From contig NC_071354.1 of assembly GCF_943734655.1 (NCBI RefSeq), positions 9,642,001-9,706,000 of the forward strand: a DNA stretch of 64,000 nucleotides, in the 5' to 3' direction. The notes beneath the pieces are model-generated. The model was not told where the DNA came from, searched no databases, and saw only the letters and a list, made by a program, of their open reading frames with translations. Below, one piece after another: positions 22,826 to 34,009 of this stretch; within the stretch, counting starts at the first letter, position 1, and each line of letters opens with the position of its first letter. Position numbers and translations under genes: made by a program. The DNA comes from Sabethes cyaneus (Eukaryota; Arthropoda; Insecta; Diptera; Culicidae).

Positions 22826-24013
22826 TATTGTCGTACAAAGTTATTGAATATGTACGGAGCCCACCAAAAGGCGGTGGGGAGCACCAGATAGAGAGTTAAA
22901 GAAACACGAAGGCTCTGATTTAATCCATCTAATGTAAGAATTTTTATTATGCCACGAATTTCATAAATAAAAATGTAGGATATTGAACTATTATTTTATT
23001 TTTATCAAAATCAATATATACAAATAATTGCAATTGCTAATGTGCTCCTATTTTATTGAGTTACCAAAAAATTTCTTAGAAAGTGAGATCTTTGAAATAG
23101 TTTCAATTTAAATTTTATAATTAAATAAGAACAACTCACAAATCGTTCAATCTTCTATGCATACTTGGTATGATGATATATAGGTACAAGTCGTACAAGA
23201 ATGACAACAAGCCAGTCGTCGTTTTTTCGAACCATAGCTAGAGGAGACTGTTAGAAAGTAATTTTTGGAGCATTGAGATCTCGTAGTCTCAACACTAAGC
23301 CCAATGGAATCGGTATGGTATCTCGACCAATTGAATTATTGTTTGTAGGGTGCTAAAATGATTCAAGTTTGAATAAAAATTTATGTACTAACTTCTGAAC
23401 GAAACTTGTCGTCCGAAAGGCATGTAATAACCTATAATAACCAGAAAGCTAAGCCATCTGTAAAAAAAGATTTGGCACTCCTAAAATAATCAATTTTTTT
23501 AATTTAAAAAACTATACTTTTAGATAACTATTAATAATAAAAACTTGAGTCATTTTTATTCACAGAATTGTTATAAGATCCCATGCACTAATATGCATTT
23601 GATTTAATTTTACAGTACTTTCAGTTGCAGTTGGCAGTACTTTCTTTCCAAAATGTCATAAAAGTATTTTTCACATTTAAGGAATAACTTGCACCGATAC
23701 TTACATAACTGATATTTTTAACAGTTATAACAGTGTATAATGAAATAAATTACAAATTGCATAAACTGTTAGTTAGGACTCGGTTATTCGAGTGAAAAAA
23801 AAATTTAAATGGGTTTTTTGAAATGTGTTTACGTTCAGAACGTGACTAACATTATAAAAAAAATTTCATCCGAATAATCGAGTCCGTCCTGTAATAATCA
23901 AATTAAAGTAATGAAATAAGTGGTGCAACAATTATTTCTAATTTTGAGAACTATAAATGAGACATTCGTTTGTATATTTTTCTCAGCTGAAACATTGGAA
24001 TGATTTGCTTGTA

Positions 24014-24565
24014 CAGTGGACTCTCGGAAAAGTTAACTCTCTAAAAAGTTAATTGTTCAGAAAAGTTAAGCGAATATTAACTCGCATGCAACACTCTAAA
24101 AAGTTAATTTTTGGCTTAACTTTTCTGAGAGTTTGAATTTATTGGTTGTCTAAAGCGTTTATTCATACAGGAATGTTACGGGCACATAGTTGCTTCGGGA
24201 TTTTTGATAACATATTGGAAAAGCGCAAACTCAAATTGAATTTTAAATGCAAAATAAATGAACAGCAGGGAACAAAAAATAAGCGCGAACACTGTCAAAA
24301 CGTTGTCGTAGACTACAAAAAATCAACAGTAAACTAGTATAACCGACTATTTTAAATTTACTGAAAGGAACTAAGTATTATTTCATAATATCTTGCTCTC
24401 TTTACATTACAACTTTCAGATACCTAAAAATGTGTATCCGAGAATATATTTTTCGCTTTTGTATTTATCATTTTCAAAGACTCTTAGGACTACTCAGAAA
24501 AGTTAATATTTCGGAAAAGTAATCGACCCATTCCCCAATCGATTGACTTTTCTGAGAGTCCACTG
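24014..24565. mobile_element. pogo/Tigger-type miniature element
   Basis: The left end CAGTGGACTCTCGGAAAAGT is answered by the inverted right end ACTTTTCTGAGAGTCCACTG. TA flanks both sides (24012-24013, 24566-24567). AAAAGTTAA words are repeated near both ends. A 63-codon frame inside shows no domain. It is 552 bp and non-autonomous. Confidence 0.8.
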
Positions 24566-25012
24566 TATAACCTTTATGCATGCATTGTTAAATTTGATGT
24601 GTAGGCTATACATTTTATAAATCCATAGTTTGTTTCAAATTTGGCTTACTGCGTATTTAAAATTGTCAAATGTTGCTACAAAACACGACTGATTTATTAA
24701 ATGCATCAATAAGGTATACCATTCAACAACGCTTAGAGGACTATCAAATTGCAGTTTTTGCTTGCTTGCTTATTTCGCAGAAGTGCTCACTGCGGTGCGA
24801 TCACAGCAGAGTTATTCTCCCTCGTTATTCCGCACACTGGTGATTCAAAGCAAGGGTGTGTGTTGAAAGTAGGCAATCCAAACTTCAATGCACATGCGGG
24901 ACGTTAGACAGTGGTGTATACGCCATCGCACGCTCTGCTGTCGCTAGGAATGGAAGTGTGTGGTGATTTTTGCGCGCGCCTCTTGCATACACTGAGGGGA
25001 ATGCCAAGACTG

Positions 25013-25955
25013 GATGCAGCCACGAGCAACTGAAAAACTGGATACATTTGTTTTGCGACTAAAACAACAAGCCATTAACTGCGATTTCGGCGACCAAATG
25101 GAAAATATGATGGTAGATCAAATTGTGAGTACTACAAAAAACACGAAACTCAAGAGGAAATGTTTGGAAAGAGACATGCGTCTGAATGAAGTGCTCGATA
25201 TCGGTAGAACACACGAATCGGTGGAACTCCAACTCAATGATTGGAATATACATCACGAAAATACTGGTATTAAAACTATAGATTCGAAATCACCAGAAAA
25301 AGAAAATTCAATTTTAAAAGTCACTGACAAGTCTAAAGGACGGAAATGTACTCGTTGCGATGGAAAACACGATGCCAAAGATCCATCTTGTCCGGCTAAA
25401 GATCGAAAATGCAATAAATGTGGCAATCTTGGACATTTTGCACGTTGTTGTTTCCAAAAGCGAAAGCGAAATTATTCTACAAATGAATCTTTTCAACCAA
25501 AAACGAAGCGGTTTATAAGAGAAATCCAAACGACCAATACTGCGAATACAGACCAAGTTTTTAATTTGTTTCATCTGGGATCCGCAAAACGAACCGCATG
25601 TGTAAATATAGGAGGGCGTCCAGTTGAACTCGTTATAGATACTGGCGCAGATGAAAATATTCTATCGGAACACGACTGGGAGATATTGAAAAGCTCAGGA
25701 TTTGAAGCTTACAATATTCGGAGAGGAAGTAAGAAGATTTTCAATGCTTATGGATCGAGTAAGCCATTAGAAGTCAGGGGAGAAATCGATACTGAACTCA
25801 TGTATAAAGAAAAATGCATCGACTCTACGTTGTACGTTATTGCTGGAGGAAAATGTTCGTTGTTGTCAGGTGACGCTGCCTGTAAATTAGGAATCATACA
25901 ATTTTTGAATTCAATCGAATGTAAGCCATTTCCATTTGTAAAAGGTGAGAAATGA
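25013..25955 (+). pseudogene. gypsy gag C-terminus and protease
   Basis: After the hAT insertion the frame reads PRATEKLDTFVLRLKQQA, LNEVLDIGRTHESVELQ, then two zinc knuckles: a variant CTRCDGKHDAKDPSC and a canonical CNKCGNLGHFARCC. An aspartic protease follows with VELVIDTGADENILSEHDWE (DTGA active site) and LLSGDAACKLGII. It ends at 25955 and overlaps the pol frame (+1) by about 11 bases. The shift may be natural frameshifting or an indel. The only serious damage is the insertion upstream. Confidence 0.88.
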
Positions 25956-28740
25956 TTTTCCTATCTACAATTATTTCAATAAAAAAAAAATTAATGTCAT
26001 GAAAAATAACATGTACATAGGTATTGTTGCAACCGTGAAAATTAATAAGAACGTGTCCCCTGTACGGCAAAGTTTGCGTCGAATCCCATTTCCATTGGAG
26101 GAACTAGCCATAGGAAAATTAAAAGAACTCGAAAATCTAGACATTATTGAGAGAGTTAGTGAGGCTTCCGAGTGGGTTTCTCCCATGATTATTAAAAGAA
26201 AAAGTCAGAATGAAGTTCGGATCATTGTTGACTTGAGAGAAGCAAACAAAGCAGTCATTCGCGAGGTACACCCATTACCTACACTCGAACAAATAACAAA
26301 CAAAATAGGAGGAAACAATTTTTTTACAAAACTCGATATCAGTCAAGCATTCCACCAAGTAATCCTAGATGAAAAGTGTCGTTATATTACCACTTTTATT
26401 ACTCCACTTGGACTGAGATATAAAAGGCTTATGTTTGGCCTCTCTGCTGCACCAGAACTTTTTCAAAAAGTCATGGAGACAATTTTTGCAAATCTCCAGT
26501 GGTTGATAATCTTTATTGATGATATTCTAATTTGAGCCAAAAACAAAGAAGAACTCCGATATAGAACCAGTTTGGTTTACGAAAGACTTCAAAAATACAA
26601 TATGATGTTAAATCACAATAAGATCGAAAAAGAAGTGACCGAGACAGATTTTTTAGGATATCATATTTCTGGAACAGGTATTTCTGTTGCTAAAAGTAAA
26701 TTAGAAGCAATAGCAAAACTTACACCTCCTAAAACTGCAGAAGAGGTCCGCAGTTTCCTTGGATTAGTGAATTTTGTTAATCGATATATACCAAACATGG
26801 CAACTATCACACATCCTCTAAACTTACTCACCCACAAAGGAGTTAAATTTCATTGGGAATCAATACATCAAGAAGCTTTTGATGAAATTAAAGAGATTTT
26901 GCTTAGAGATGAAAGCCTTGGATATTATAATCTAGAATATGAAACGTACGTGATAGCAGATGGAAGTCCAGTTGGTCTTGGAGCAATATTAGTTCAAAGG
27001 AATACGGAAGGCCAATTCCGAATCATCTGTTACGCTTCTAAAACCCTCACTGCTACAGAACAAAAATATGCCCAAACTGAGAAAGAGGCGTTAGCGTTAG
27101 TTTGGGGATGTGAAAAGTTTTACTATTATCTTTATGGTAAAGCATTTTGGCTGATAACGGATTACAAACCACTCGTTTCTATTTTTGGTGAACGAATAAA
27201 ACCTTCTCCTCGAATTGAGCGATGGAAATTGCGATTGATGTCATATGACTTTAAGATAATGTACCGGCCAGGAAAAGGTAACATCGCGGATCCACTATCT
27301 CGATTATGTCAAAGTATTCCAAACTATGAAACAAGCTTTGATGAAGAAGCAGAAAGAATTATCAGACTTGTTATTGAAGATAATTGCCCTATTGCTATTT
27401 CTTTACAAGACATTGTACAGGCCAGTAGTGAAGATGAAGAACTTCAGGAACTAATCAAATGGTTAACATATACCCCAAAACGATGGCCGAAAACTTTACT
27501 CCGTTATAAAAAGCTGGCGAATAGTTTAACTACAGATAAAAGAATAGTTTTAAAAGACCAAAGAATTATTATTCCCCGAAAATTGCAAAAGCAGACTCTA
27601 ATTTTAGCACATGAGCCTCATTTAGGTATATCATCAATGAAACGTAGACTGAGAACAAAAGTTTGGTGGAGTGGAATGGATAGGATGATCGAAAACTTTG
27701 TTGAAGATTGTCCAGGATGCACATTGGTGTCTACTCCGATTACACATCCCATTGTACGAACCGAAATTCCCGAAAGACCATGGATAACAGTTACCGTAGA
27801 CTTTATGGAAATTCCTGGAGGAAACCATTTACTAGTAATAACTGACTATTTTTCAAGATACATCGATTATGTCATTATTCAAAGTTCAATGACAGCGAAA
27901 CTCACAGTCAGCAAAATGAGGGAAGTATTTGCTCGTTTTGGTTATCCCGAAGAAATAGTGTGCGATAATGGTCAACCTTTCTCATCAGAGGAGTATTATG
28001 GATGCTGTAAAAATAACGGAATAAAAATCACACATTCTGTTCCTTATGCCGCATTCCAAAATGGACAAGTTGAAAGGCAAAATCGAACATTACTAAGATC
28101 CATTAAAATCAGTGTTAGTATGGGACGCGATTGGAAAAACGATCTACAAGACTTTTTACATTCCTACCGAGCAACTCCGCACTCAGTGACGAATTTCTCG
28201 CCATCTGAATTAATGTTTGGATGGAATCTGCGTGATAAATTACCTCAATCTACCCGAAAAGTATGTGTGGAAAGAGCCAAACAAAACGATGCTAAATCTA
28301 AAGAAAAAGGCAAACAGTATATAGATGGAAAACGAAAGGCAAAGGAGTCTCACATCGACATAGGGGATTGTGTTGTAGTTAGAAATTTCATTAAGAAAAA
28401 TAAGCTTTCACCTAATTTCAGTCCACAACAATACGTCGTGATCAAACGAAATGGAACGCGACTTCATCTAAAGAATTTAGAAACTGGAGTCTTATCTGAC
28501 CGACATGTTAACCACACGAAGCGTATTGTGACTCAAAATCCTTTAACGAGTGCAGCATTTGATCCTCCATTCCCTCAAGAAGATGAAAGATCTCTTCATG
28601 AAACTAAAAGAAAATCTAGCTCTTCCGTACTTGACGATTCTACACCATCTACTTCATGTTCCCAACCAAATCAGAAAAGACAAAAGAGAATTCCCAACTA
28701 TCTTAAAAATTACAAATTATACCCTGTTAATAACAACTAA
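25945..28740 (+). pseudogene. gypsy pol: RT, RNase H, integrase (one TGA stop)
   Basis: A single 931-codon frame broken only by TGA at 26533-26535, right after the RT catalytic FIDDILI. RT: WVSPMIIKRKSQNEVRIIVD, FFTKLDISQAFHQV, FGLSAAPELFQKVM. RNase H: VIADGSPVGLGAILVQ, TEKEALALVWGCEKFYYYL, TDYKPLVSIFG. Integrase: H-x3-H...CPGC zinc domain (HEPHLGISS...EDCPGC), core TVDFMEIPGGN, VCDNGQPFSSEEYY, and GQVERQNRTLL, giving the DDE triad, then a basic serine-rich tail. The order RT-RNase H-integrase is Ty3/gypsy. Ordinary read-through of one stop would give a full polyprotein, so the copy is young. Confidence 0.93.
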
Positions 28741-28787
28741 TTGAGGCTATTATTAAAATGTTAGAAACTTATGTGAAATTTATATTA

Positions 28788-28804
28788 TTAGAAGAAGGGA
28801 AGGA
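28788..28804 (+). promoter_or_regulatory. polypurine tract
   Basis: AGAAGAAGGGAAGGA lies immediately before the 3' LTR, the expected plus-strand priming site. Confidence 0.8.
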
Positions 28805-28904
28805 TGTAGGATCGTAGCAATCATAGAAATGCATATAATGACAAGTTGGCAGAATAAACTTTACTTCTATTCAGACTCCCGTTGTATCAAGACACGTTTC
28901 TACA
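28805..28904 (+). repeat. 3' LTR, 100 bp
   Basis: TGTAGGATCG...CGTTTCTACA, matching the 5' LTR with one visible difference. It is followed by ACGTG (28905-28909) and the resumed R1 ORF1 frame. Confidence 0.93.
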
Positions 28905-30221
28905 ACGTGACGGGAGGCTTTAAATGCCTGGTGTACCAGAAGGCAAAGGCAGGCGTACAATCACTGCGACACTGTACAGCAACTGTTGTGGCAGTCGACA
29001 ACTGAAACGACGTTGCAATCATAGCGGAGCGGTATCGAATTTCCTCCGATAACGGTAACTGGATAGCAGACAGAACAGGAATGGCCGCGATATTGGTGAC
29101 GAGCCGATATCCCATCCAGGAGGTGATTACAAGCCGATACGAGGGTTTCGTGGTCGCCAAAATTAACGGACTCTTCGTCTGCAGCTGCTATGCTCCCCCA
29201 AGATGGACGCTGGAACAGTTCCACCGCATGCTGGACGAACTAACTGGAGAGCTCATTGGACGGAGATCGATAGTCATAGGAGGTGACTTCAACACCTGGG
29301 CAACCGGATGGAGAAGTAGATGCACGAACGCCAGCCTACTTGAAGCGCTGGCAACGCTCGAAGTAGAGCTGAGCAACGTTGGAACCACCAGCACCTTCCG
29401 CAGAGATGGCCGAGAATCTATCATCGACGTCACCTTCTGCAGCCCGTCGCTGAGAACCGACATGAACTGGAGAGTGTGCGAAGAGTTCACGTACAGTGAC
29501 CACTAAGCTATACGGTACACTATTGGCAATCGGAAACCCGAGGCAGCACAAACAGGAAGAATTCAAGAGCGACAGTGGAAAATGGAGGCATTCGACAAGG
29601 ATCTCTTTGTCGAGGCACTACGACCACACAGCGAAGCCCAGAATTGTGATGCTGACGAGCTGACCGAGGCACTAACCAGTGCATGCGACACAACCATGCC
29701 GAGAAAGGAGGAGCCCAGAAACCGACGACTCCCGGTCTACTGGTGGAACGAGTCACTCAACTGCAACTGCAACAGAGCTAGAAGGCGCTTCCAGAGAGCA
29801 AGAAGTACCGAGACTAGAGAGGAAAGAAGAAGTGACCTCCGCGTTTCCAAGGCCGCACTGAAATACGCGATTAAGCAGAACAAGACAAACTCCATTAAGG
29901 AGCTTTGTAGAGAAGCTGATACCAACCCCTGGGACGATGCATACCGAGTAGTGAAGGCAAAGACCAGGTGTCCAGCAATGCCAGCCGAAGGATGCCCAGA
30001 TAAGCTAAAATTCATAATTGAAAGACGAAACACGAGCCAACGTCCTGGCCCCCTAGCCCCAACCGGACGCTTGAGAATAGAACGCCGACGAAGAAAGAAT
30101 CTCCAATAACGAACTAGTTAGAATCGCGAAAGACCTGCAGATGAAGAAGGCGCCGGGCTCGGATACCAACTCAGTTCTTAAGGAGGTAATCCATGCATTC
30201 CCGGACACGTTCCGCACGGTG
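28905..30221 (+). pseudogene. R1-like ORF1 end and ORF2, copy B
   Basis: Opens with the end of ORF1 (VTGGFKCLVYQKAKAG...VVAVDN stop). ORF2 then shows the endonuclease: SRYPIQEVITSRYEGFVVAK, FVCSCYAPPRWTLEQFH, IVIGGDFNTWATGWRSRCT, DGRESIIDVTFCSPS and TYSDH; a stop replaces the next residue at 29504-29506. The linker has TTMPRKEEPRN and PVYWWNESL. The RT begins with KKAPGSDTN and breaks after DTFRTV at 30221. The endonuclease is almost intact: all catalytic motifs are visible (GDF, D in IIDVTF, SDH). Truncation is by the Transib-like left end. Confidence 0.85.
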
Positions 30222-30979
30222 CACAGTGGTTCAAACAGCGAAATACGTGATCGTTTGATATTGCGCCGAAACGTGAAGTTTTTCGCAGGTAGTGTCTTTA
30301 GGAACATTTCTTGGTATAAGAAGCCCCTTCTTGTGAGAGAAATCTTTGGATGATTAATTCCCTTAAAAGTGAGATATGAAATTTATTTTCTCGTATATTC
30401 GAGATACAGGTCTGAGACTTTTGGCAAAGTTGTAGTAAATATCAATACAAACAACTTTGTCAAAGACAGCATACTTGTATCTCTTCATGCAAATTATCTA
30501 TGAATCGTTATACGTGGACAAACTTTTTAAAACAGTTTTTAAACCCTGACTTATTCTAGTCAATTTTTACGTGTTCATAGTGTTCTAGAAAGTTGTTTAT
30601 CTTGCTAAAATCAACGTTTCTGTAAAACATTATTATATGTTATTTTCTAAAGTTTCGGAGATTTTGCAGGTGCAAAATTGGTGCAAAATAGAACTTTTTT
30701 GAGCCTAAATATTTCCCAAGGTGGCAAATGGTGGCAGATCAAACAACTCCTACTTAAAAGTACAACAAAAAACCCGTAAAAGCAAGTGTCAATTGACTGT
30801 ATCTGTTTGTATCCTCAAAAGTTATAGTTGTTTTAAAAATCCATCTCAGTCATGTTTACAGAACAATCAAACTGTACTTCGGATGCAATAAACACCTCTT
30901 TCTAACAAGTTAACTTACCATCAATTTTTTCGCCTATTTTCGAGTCAAAAATGAATGTAGACTTAAAATTATTTGACGC
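30222..30979. mobile_element. Transib-like element, left end only
   Basis: It starts CACAGTGGTTCAAACAGCG directly after CGGTG of the R1 RT frame. It shares ATTGCGCCGAAA and GATTAAT.CCC.TAAAAG words with the full Transib at 34568, so it is a diverged relative. I could not find a right end ending CACTGTG followed by CGGTG. The hAT-type element at 30980 is inserted in it or in adjoining DNA, and the piece from 33717 to about 33765 may be its continuation. Confidence 0.55.
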
Positions 30980-31260
30980 CATGGGCGTAGCGACGGCGGG
31001 GGGGGGGGGGGGGTTAGAGGGTTCAAACCCCTTCCAGACGAAAATTTGTTCTATACTTTTTAGCTTGAAATTTCATAGCCAGCTGTTTAGAGCACAGGAC
31101 CATGTTGTACGATCCTCTCCGTCGTCAGCAGCAGCTTAGAGCCGGGTTAGTTTTTACTGTTTTAAGCTCTATTCAACTCGATCTTGCGTTACTCGTCGCT
31201 CATTTCCCAGGCGTCTCTGAAGTCGCAGTTTATTTTATTTAAAAAATAAAAAATGTCACT

Positions 31261-33371
31261 TTAGAACTGAACGAGCCATCTCGCACGTTCAGTCCCTCTG
31301 TTCTGGGTGCCGGTGGGGTTGTTGTGAAATACTGTTTTCCTTACGACCTGTCCGGTACACCGTGGCTTACCGATTTTCGCCAAATGCACGTCTTCCCAAG
31401 CAGTATCTATGTATTTATTAACTTTTTTCAATAAGGCTTTCCACCAGTGGTTAGTTCGCCCCAAAAGCAGTATCTATTACCCTTGATTCATGCACCTCCG
31501 CTGCTCTTAGCTTTCAGCTTTACTCCTCCAAATGTCGTCCGCAAAGGCACGTATGCCCTGCATCAGTATTGTCAAATCTATAAAAACTATCGGTCTAGTA
31601 GGGGTTTCGTACGGCGGGTTTTGCCTTTTGATCGTAGCGTTTTGCGAAGGGCAAAGCAGGTTCGATGTCCTGTTTGAATACGCCGATTGTTTTATCTGAG
31701 ATTGAGTGCGACGGAATCTATTACTGGATTCTCTGCGAGACAAATAGCTTTGTTAACCCCTCTAAGGTCTACATCATTTTTAGCGCCGCAAAATTCACTA
31801 AAATGGCCATAACTTTTTTATTTTTCAATATTTTTTCACCAAATTCGGGAATTTTGCCGAAAATATTTTCTATTTTCATAATATCTATAGATAATGGCCA
31901 TATGCCATATGGTCCCGGAGTTATTCCGGAGTTCCTTGGGGGACCGAGATATGGCTTTTTTAGATAAAGTTGCCAAATATCTAAAATTTGTTTGAAATCT
32001 GTTGATTTTTGAAAACATATCATCGACTGTGGACATATCAGTTACTTTGCCGCAGTTATGAGCCATGGTGCGTGCCATCCGGATCCGGGGGGACGCTATA
32101 AATCCGGAACCGGTTCCCGTAACGGGGCATTTCAGCATCAGTAAAGCATGTCGTGTCGCATATCAAAAAACATCAGCATTCGATAAAATAGCGATTGGCG
32201 ATCATCTCATGTCTTTCAGAGCCCATATGGCCGATTCCAGGTCCCGGACAAGTTCCTCCGAAATCCGTTCTGTGCTTGAATCAGAAAAGAAACCCTCCCC
32301 GGACCCGGAACCGGTCATACGGCCTCTGAGAGACATGAGATGATCACCAATCGCTATTTTGTCGAATGCTGATGTTTTTTGATATGCGACACGACTTGCT
32401 TTACTGACGCTGAAATGTCCCGTTACGGGAACCGGTTCCGGATTCATAGTGTCCCCCCGGATCCGGATGGCGCGCACCATGGCTCATAACTGCGGCAAAG
32501 TAGCTGATATGTCCACAGTTGATGATATATTTTCAAAAATCAACAGATTTCAAACAAATTTTAGATATTTGGCAACTTTATCTAAAAAAGCCATATCTCG
32601 GTCCCCCAAGGAACTCCGGAATAACTCCGGGACCATATAACATATGACCATTATCTATAGATATTATGAAAATAGAAAATATTTTCGGCAAAATTCCCAA
32701 ATTTGGTGAAAAAATATTGAAAAATAAAAAAGTTATGGCCATTTTAGTGAATTTTGCGGCGCTAAAAATGATGTAGACCTTAGAGGGGTTAAATGTAAGA
32801 AGATTAGAACAATGTAACGTCCGTATAAAGAGAATACTGTTGTCCGAGATAGTTTAGTTGCGTAATATAGATGGCCAAGTACGATCATGCGGTGTTTTAT
32901 TCTGCCGAAAATTTGTCCTGTTTCGCTGTCCATTGAAAGCTGATACTATACGTCTTATGGCCCACAGGATAAGTTCAAAGATAGTGGGTATCGTACTTTC
33001 GACTGCGGATTTGTGCTGTCCGTAATTGGTGAGCAGCAACATCGCTGGATCTTCTTATTTGTGTTGACCACGGCTATCAGCCATCCCACATACGCGAACT
33101 CATCTACCACTTTTGGTTCGTCGCCGTCAACGTTTGCCGTCCGCGAAAAAAGCACGTTCGTTTCGTTTGAGCTTCTGTCATTCATGTATTTAATCTTCGA
33201 CGCGTTTATTTTAGGCCGAATCCTCCTAGCCACCGCTTTCAGTTTAGCGCAAAAGGCCTCTGCAGTGGCAAAGTTTCTGGTTTTAATATCAAAGTCACCT
33301 GCGTAGCCAAGAAGTTTGCTGCCTTTTCTGAAAATCAAACCACAGGTTTCGAAATCTGTTCGGCGGATCAC
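31261..33371 (-). pseudogene. non-LTR RT C-terminal half, split by a palindrome
   Basis: Minus strand from 33371: LLGYAGDFDI at the catalytic box, where the second-aspartate motif YADD reads YAGD, so it is dead; then RPKINASKIKYMNDRSS and PKVVDEFAYVGWLIAVVN. After the TTAA palindrome (31757-32788) come weak GIRAFA and, at 31470-31261, DTAWEDVHLAKIG and NPTGTQNRGTERARWLVQF. It is the same RT family as at 47060-47950. Many stops. Confidence 0.7.
31757..32788. mobile_element. TTAA-flanked long palindrome (piggyBac-type MITE)
   Basis: TTAA at 31753-31756 and 32789-32792. The ends CCCCTCTAAGGTCTACATCA and the exact inverse define it. Arms of ~460 bases pair almost perfectly (for example AAAATTCACTAAAATGGCCA on both), with a ~115-base loop around 32222-32336. 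TTAA targets with CCC ends are piggyBac hallmarks. No transposase; overlapping 92-100-codon frames on both strands are products of the palindrome. A half copy lies at 50748-51317. Confidence 0.85.
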
Positions 33372-33439
33372 TTCAAGAGCGAAGTTTAAAATCTTGCAAG
33401 ATAAGTTGTTAGCAGCACCTTCAATGCGTCTTGAACAGA

Positions 33440-33515
33440 CTCGGTCCGATGGACTCTAACAGCCTCTCCCAGCCGAGATTCGAACATACGACGTATCTCA
33501 ATGCCAACTGGGAGG
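33440..33515 (-). repeat. SINE fragment, second copy
   Basis: CAGCCTCTCCCAGCCGAGAT followed by TCGAAC matches 17388-17412. Only the B-box region and a short stretch remain. Confidence 0.45.
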
Positions 33516-34009
33516 CAAAATTTTAACATTTGGCTTCTATTATTTCAATATTATCTTTTTAGTCAAAAGAACACTCAATTGCAACCAAAATAGCTTTTAA
33601 CTGAAAATAATTCCCCATTTCCTGAATAAACTCCTTACGGTTAGGCTATGTCAGATTTTTTTTGTAAACCCCCCCCCCCACCAGGAAACATTTCTGGCTA
33701 CGCCCATGTTTGACGCAATTAATAAGAGAAAAGCTTCTTTGACTTTGACGATGTTTCGATTTTCCGACGCGTCTGAGACAGTCCCCTGGTGGACCGAAAA
33801 AACGCCTGATAGGTAAAATCCCTCAAGCTAGCTAGCGGGTTGGCAGAGCTAACCGATGAACCAGCGGGAAGCTCCAAGACGGGTGGCCCGAGGACCGAGG
33901 TTAAGGCCAAGAGGAAAGGCTGAGGAGGCGCCAGTAAAAAACAGCTCCACCTAAACCGGCAAGGAAGCGAGCGAAGAAGGGCGACGCTCTTATCCTGAAA
34001 ACCGGCGGG

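Larger units (their letters stand above)
21541..25012. mobile_element. hAT-type element inserted in gypsy gag
   Basis: The ends are inverted: CAGTCTTGGCATATCACTGAG on the left, and CAGTCTTGGCATTCCCCTCAG read from the right. A perfect 8-bp duplication GATGCAGC lies at 21533-21540 and 25013-25020. CAG ends and 8-bp duplications define hAT. Removing it restores gag RQMQ|PRATEK. No transposase coding could be recognised in 3.47 kb, so it is non-autonomous. It carries two pogo-type elements (22147-22825, 24014-24565). Confidence 0.88.
20630..28904 (+). mobile_element. Ty3/gypsy LTR retrotransposon, possibly mag-like
   Basis: 8275 bases bounded by 100-bp LTRs and a 5-bp duplication. Order: LTR, probable primer site, leader with repeated tccttggcgatcc words, gag (split by a hAT insertion at 21541-25012), protease, RT, RNase H, integrase, purine tract, LTR. 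RNase H before integrase puts it in Ty3/gypsy. Short LTRs, two CCHC boxes and no envelope gene suggest the mag group, but this is a weak assignment. Defects visible: the hAT insertion, a TAA in the third codon of the likely gag start (ATG 21225), and a single TGA in pol (26533). Confidence 0.9.
19990..30221 (+). mobile_element. R1-clade retrotransposon copy B, split by a gypsy element
   Basis: Plus-strand ORF1 (about 20005-20629 and 28910-29002) and ORF2 (about 29010-30221) flank an 8.3-kb gypsy insertion. Deleting the insertion with one ACGTG copy joins KQDNDH to VTGGFKCLVYQKAKAG and completes the third zinc knuckle, which proves they were one element. The RT is cut after DTFRTV at 30221 by a Transib-like left end. 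The 3' part of R1 copy B was not found in the window. Confidence 0.85.
30980..33708. mobile_element. hAT-type element with poly-G ends
   Basis: The left end CATGGGCGTAGCGACGG is followed by ~15 G. The right end, inverted, reads CATGGGCGTAGCCAG with a C-run on the plus strand just inside. An 8-bp duplication TTTGACGC lies at 30972-30979 and 33709-33716. No transposase is recognised. The interior holds a minus-strand RT remnant, a TTAA-flanked palindrome and a SINE fragment. Confidence 0.85.

Noticed and set aside
31665..32640. Mirror-image frames of 63-100 codons
   Set aside because: They are the two arms of the TTAA palindrome and give near-identical peptides on both strands.
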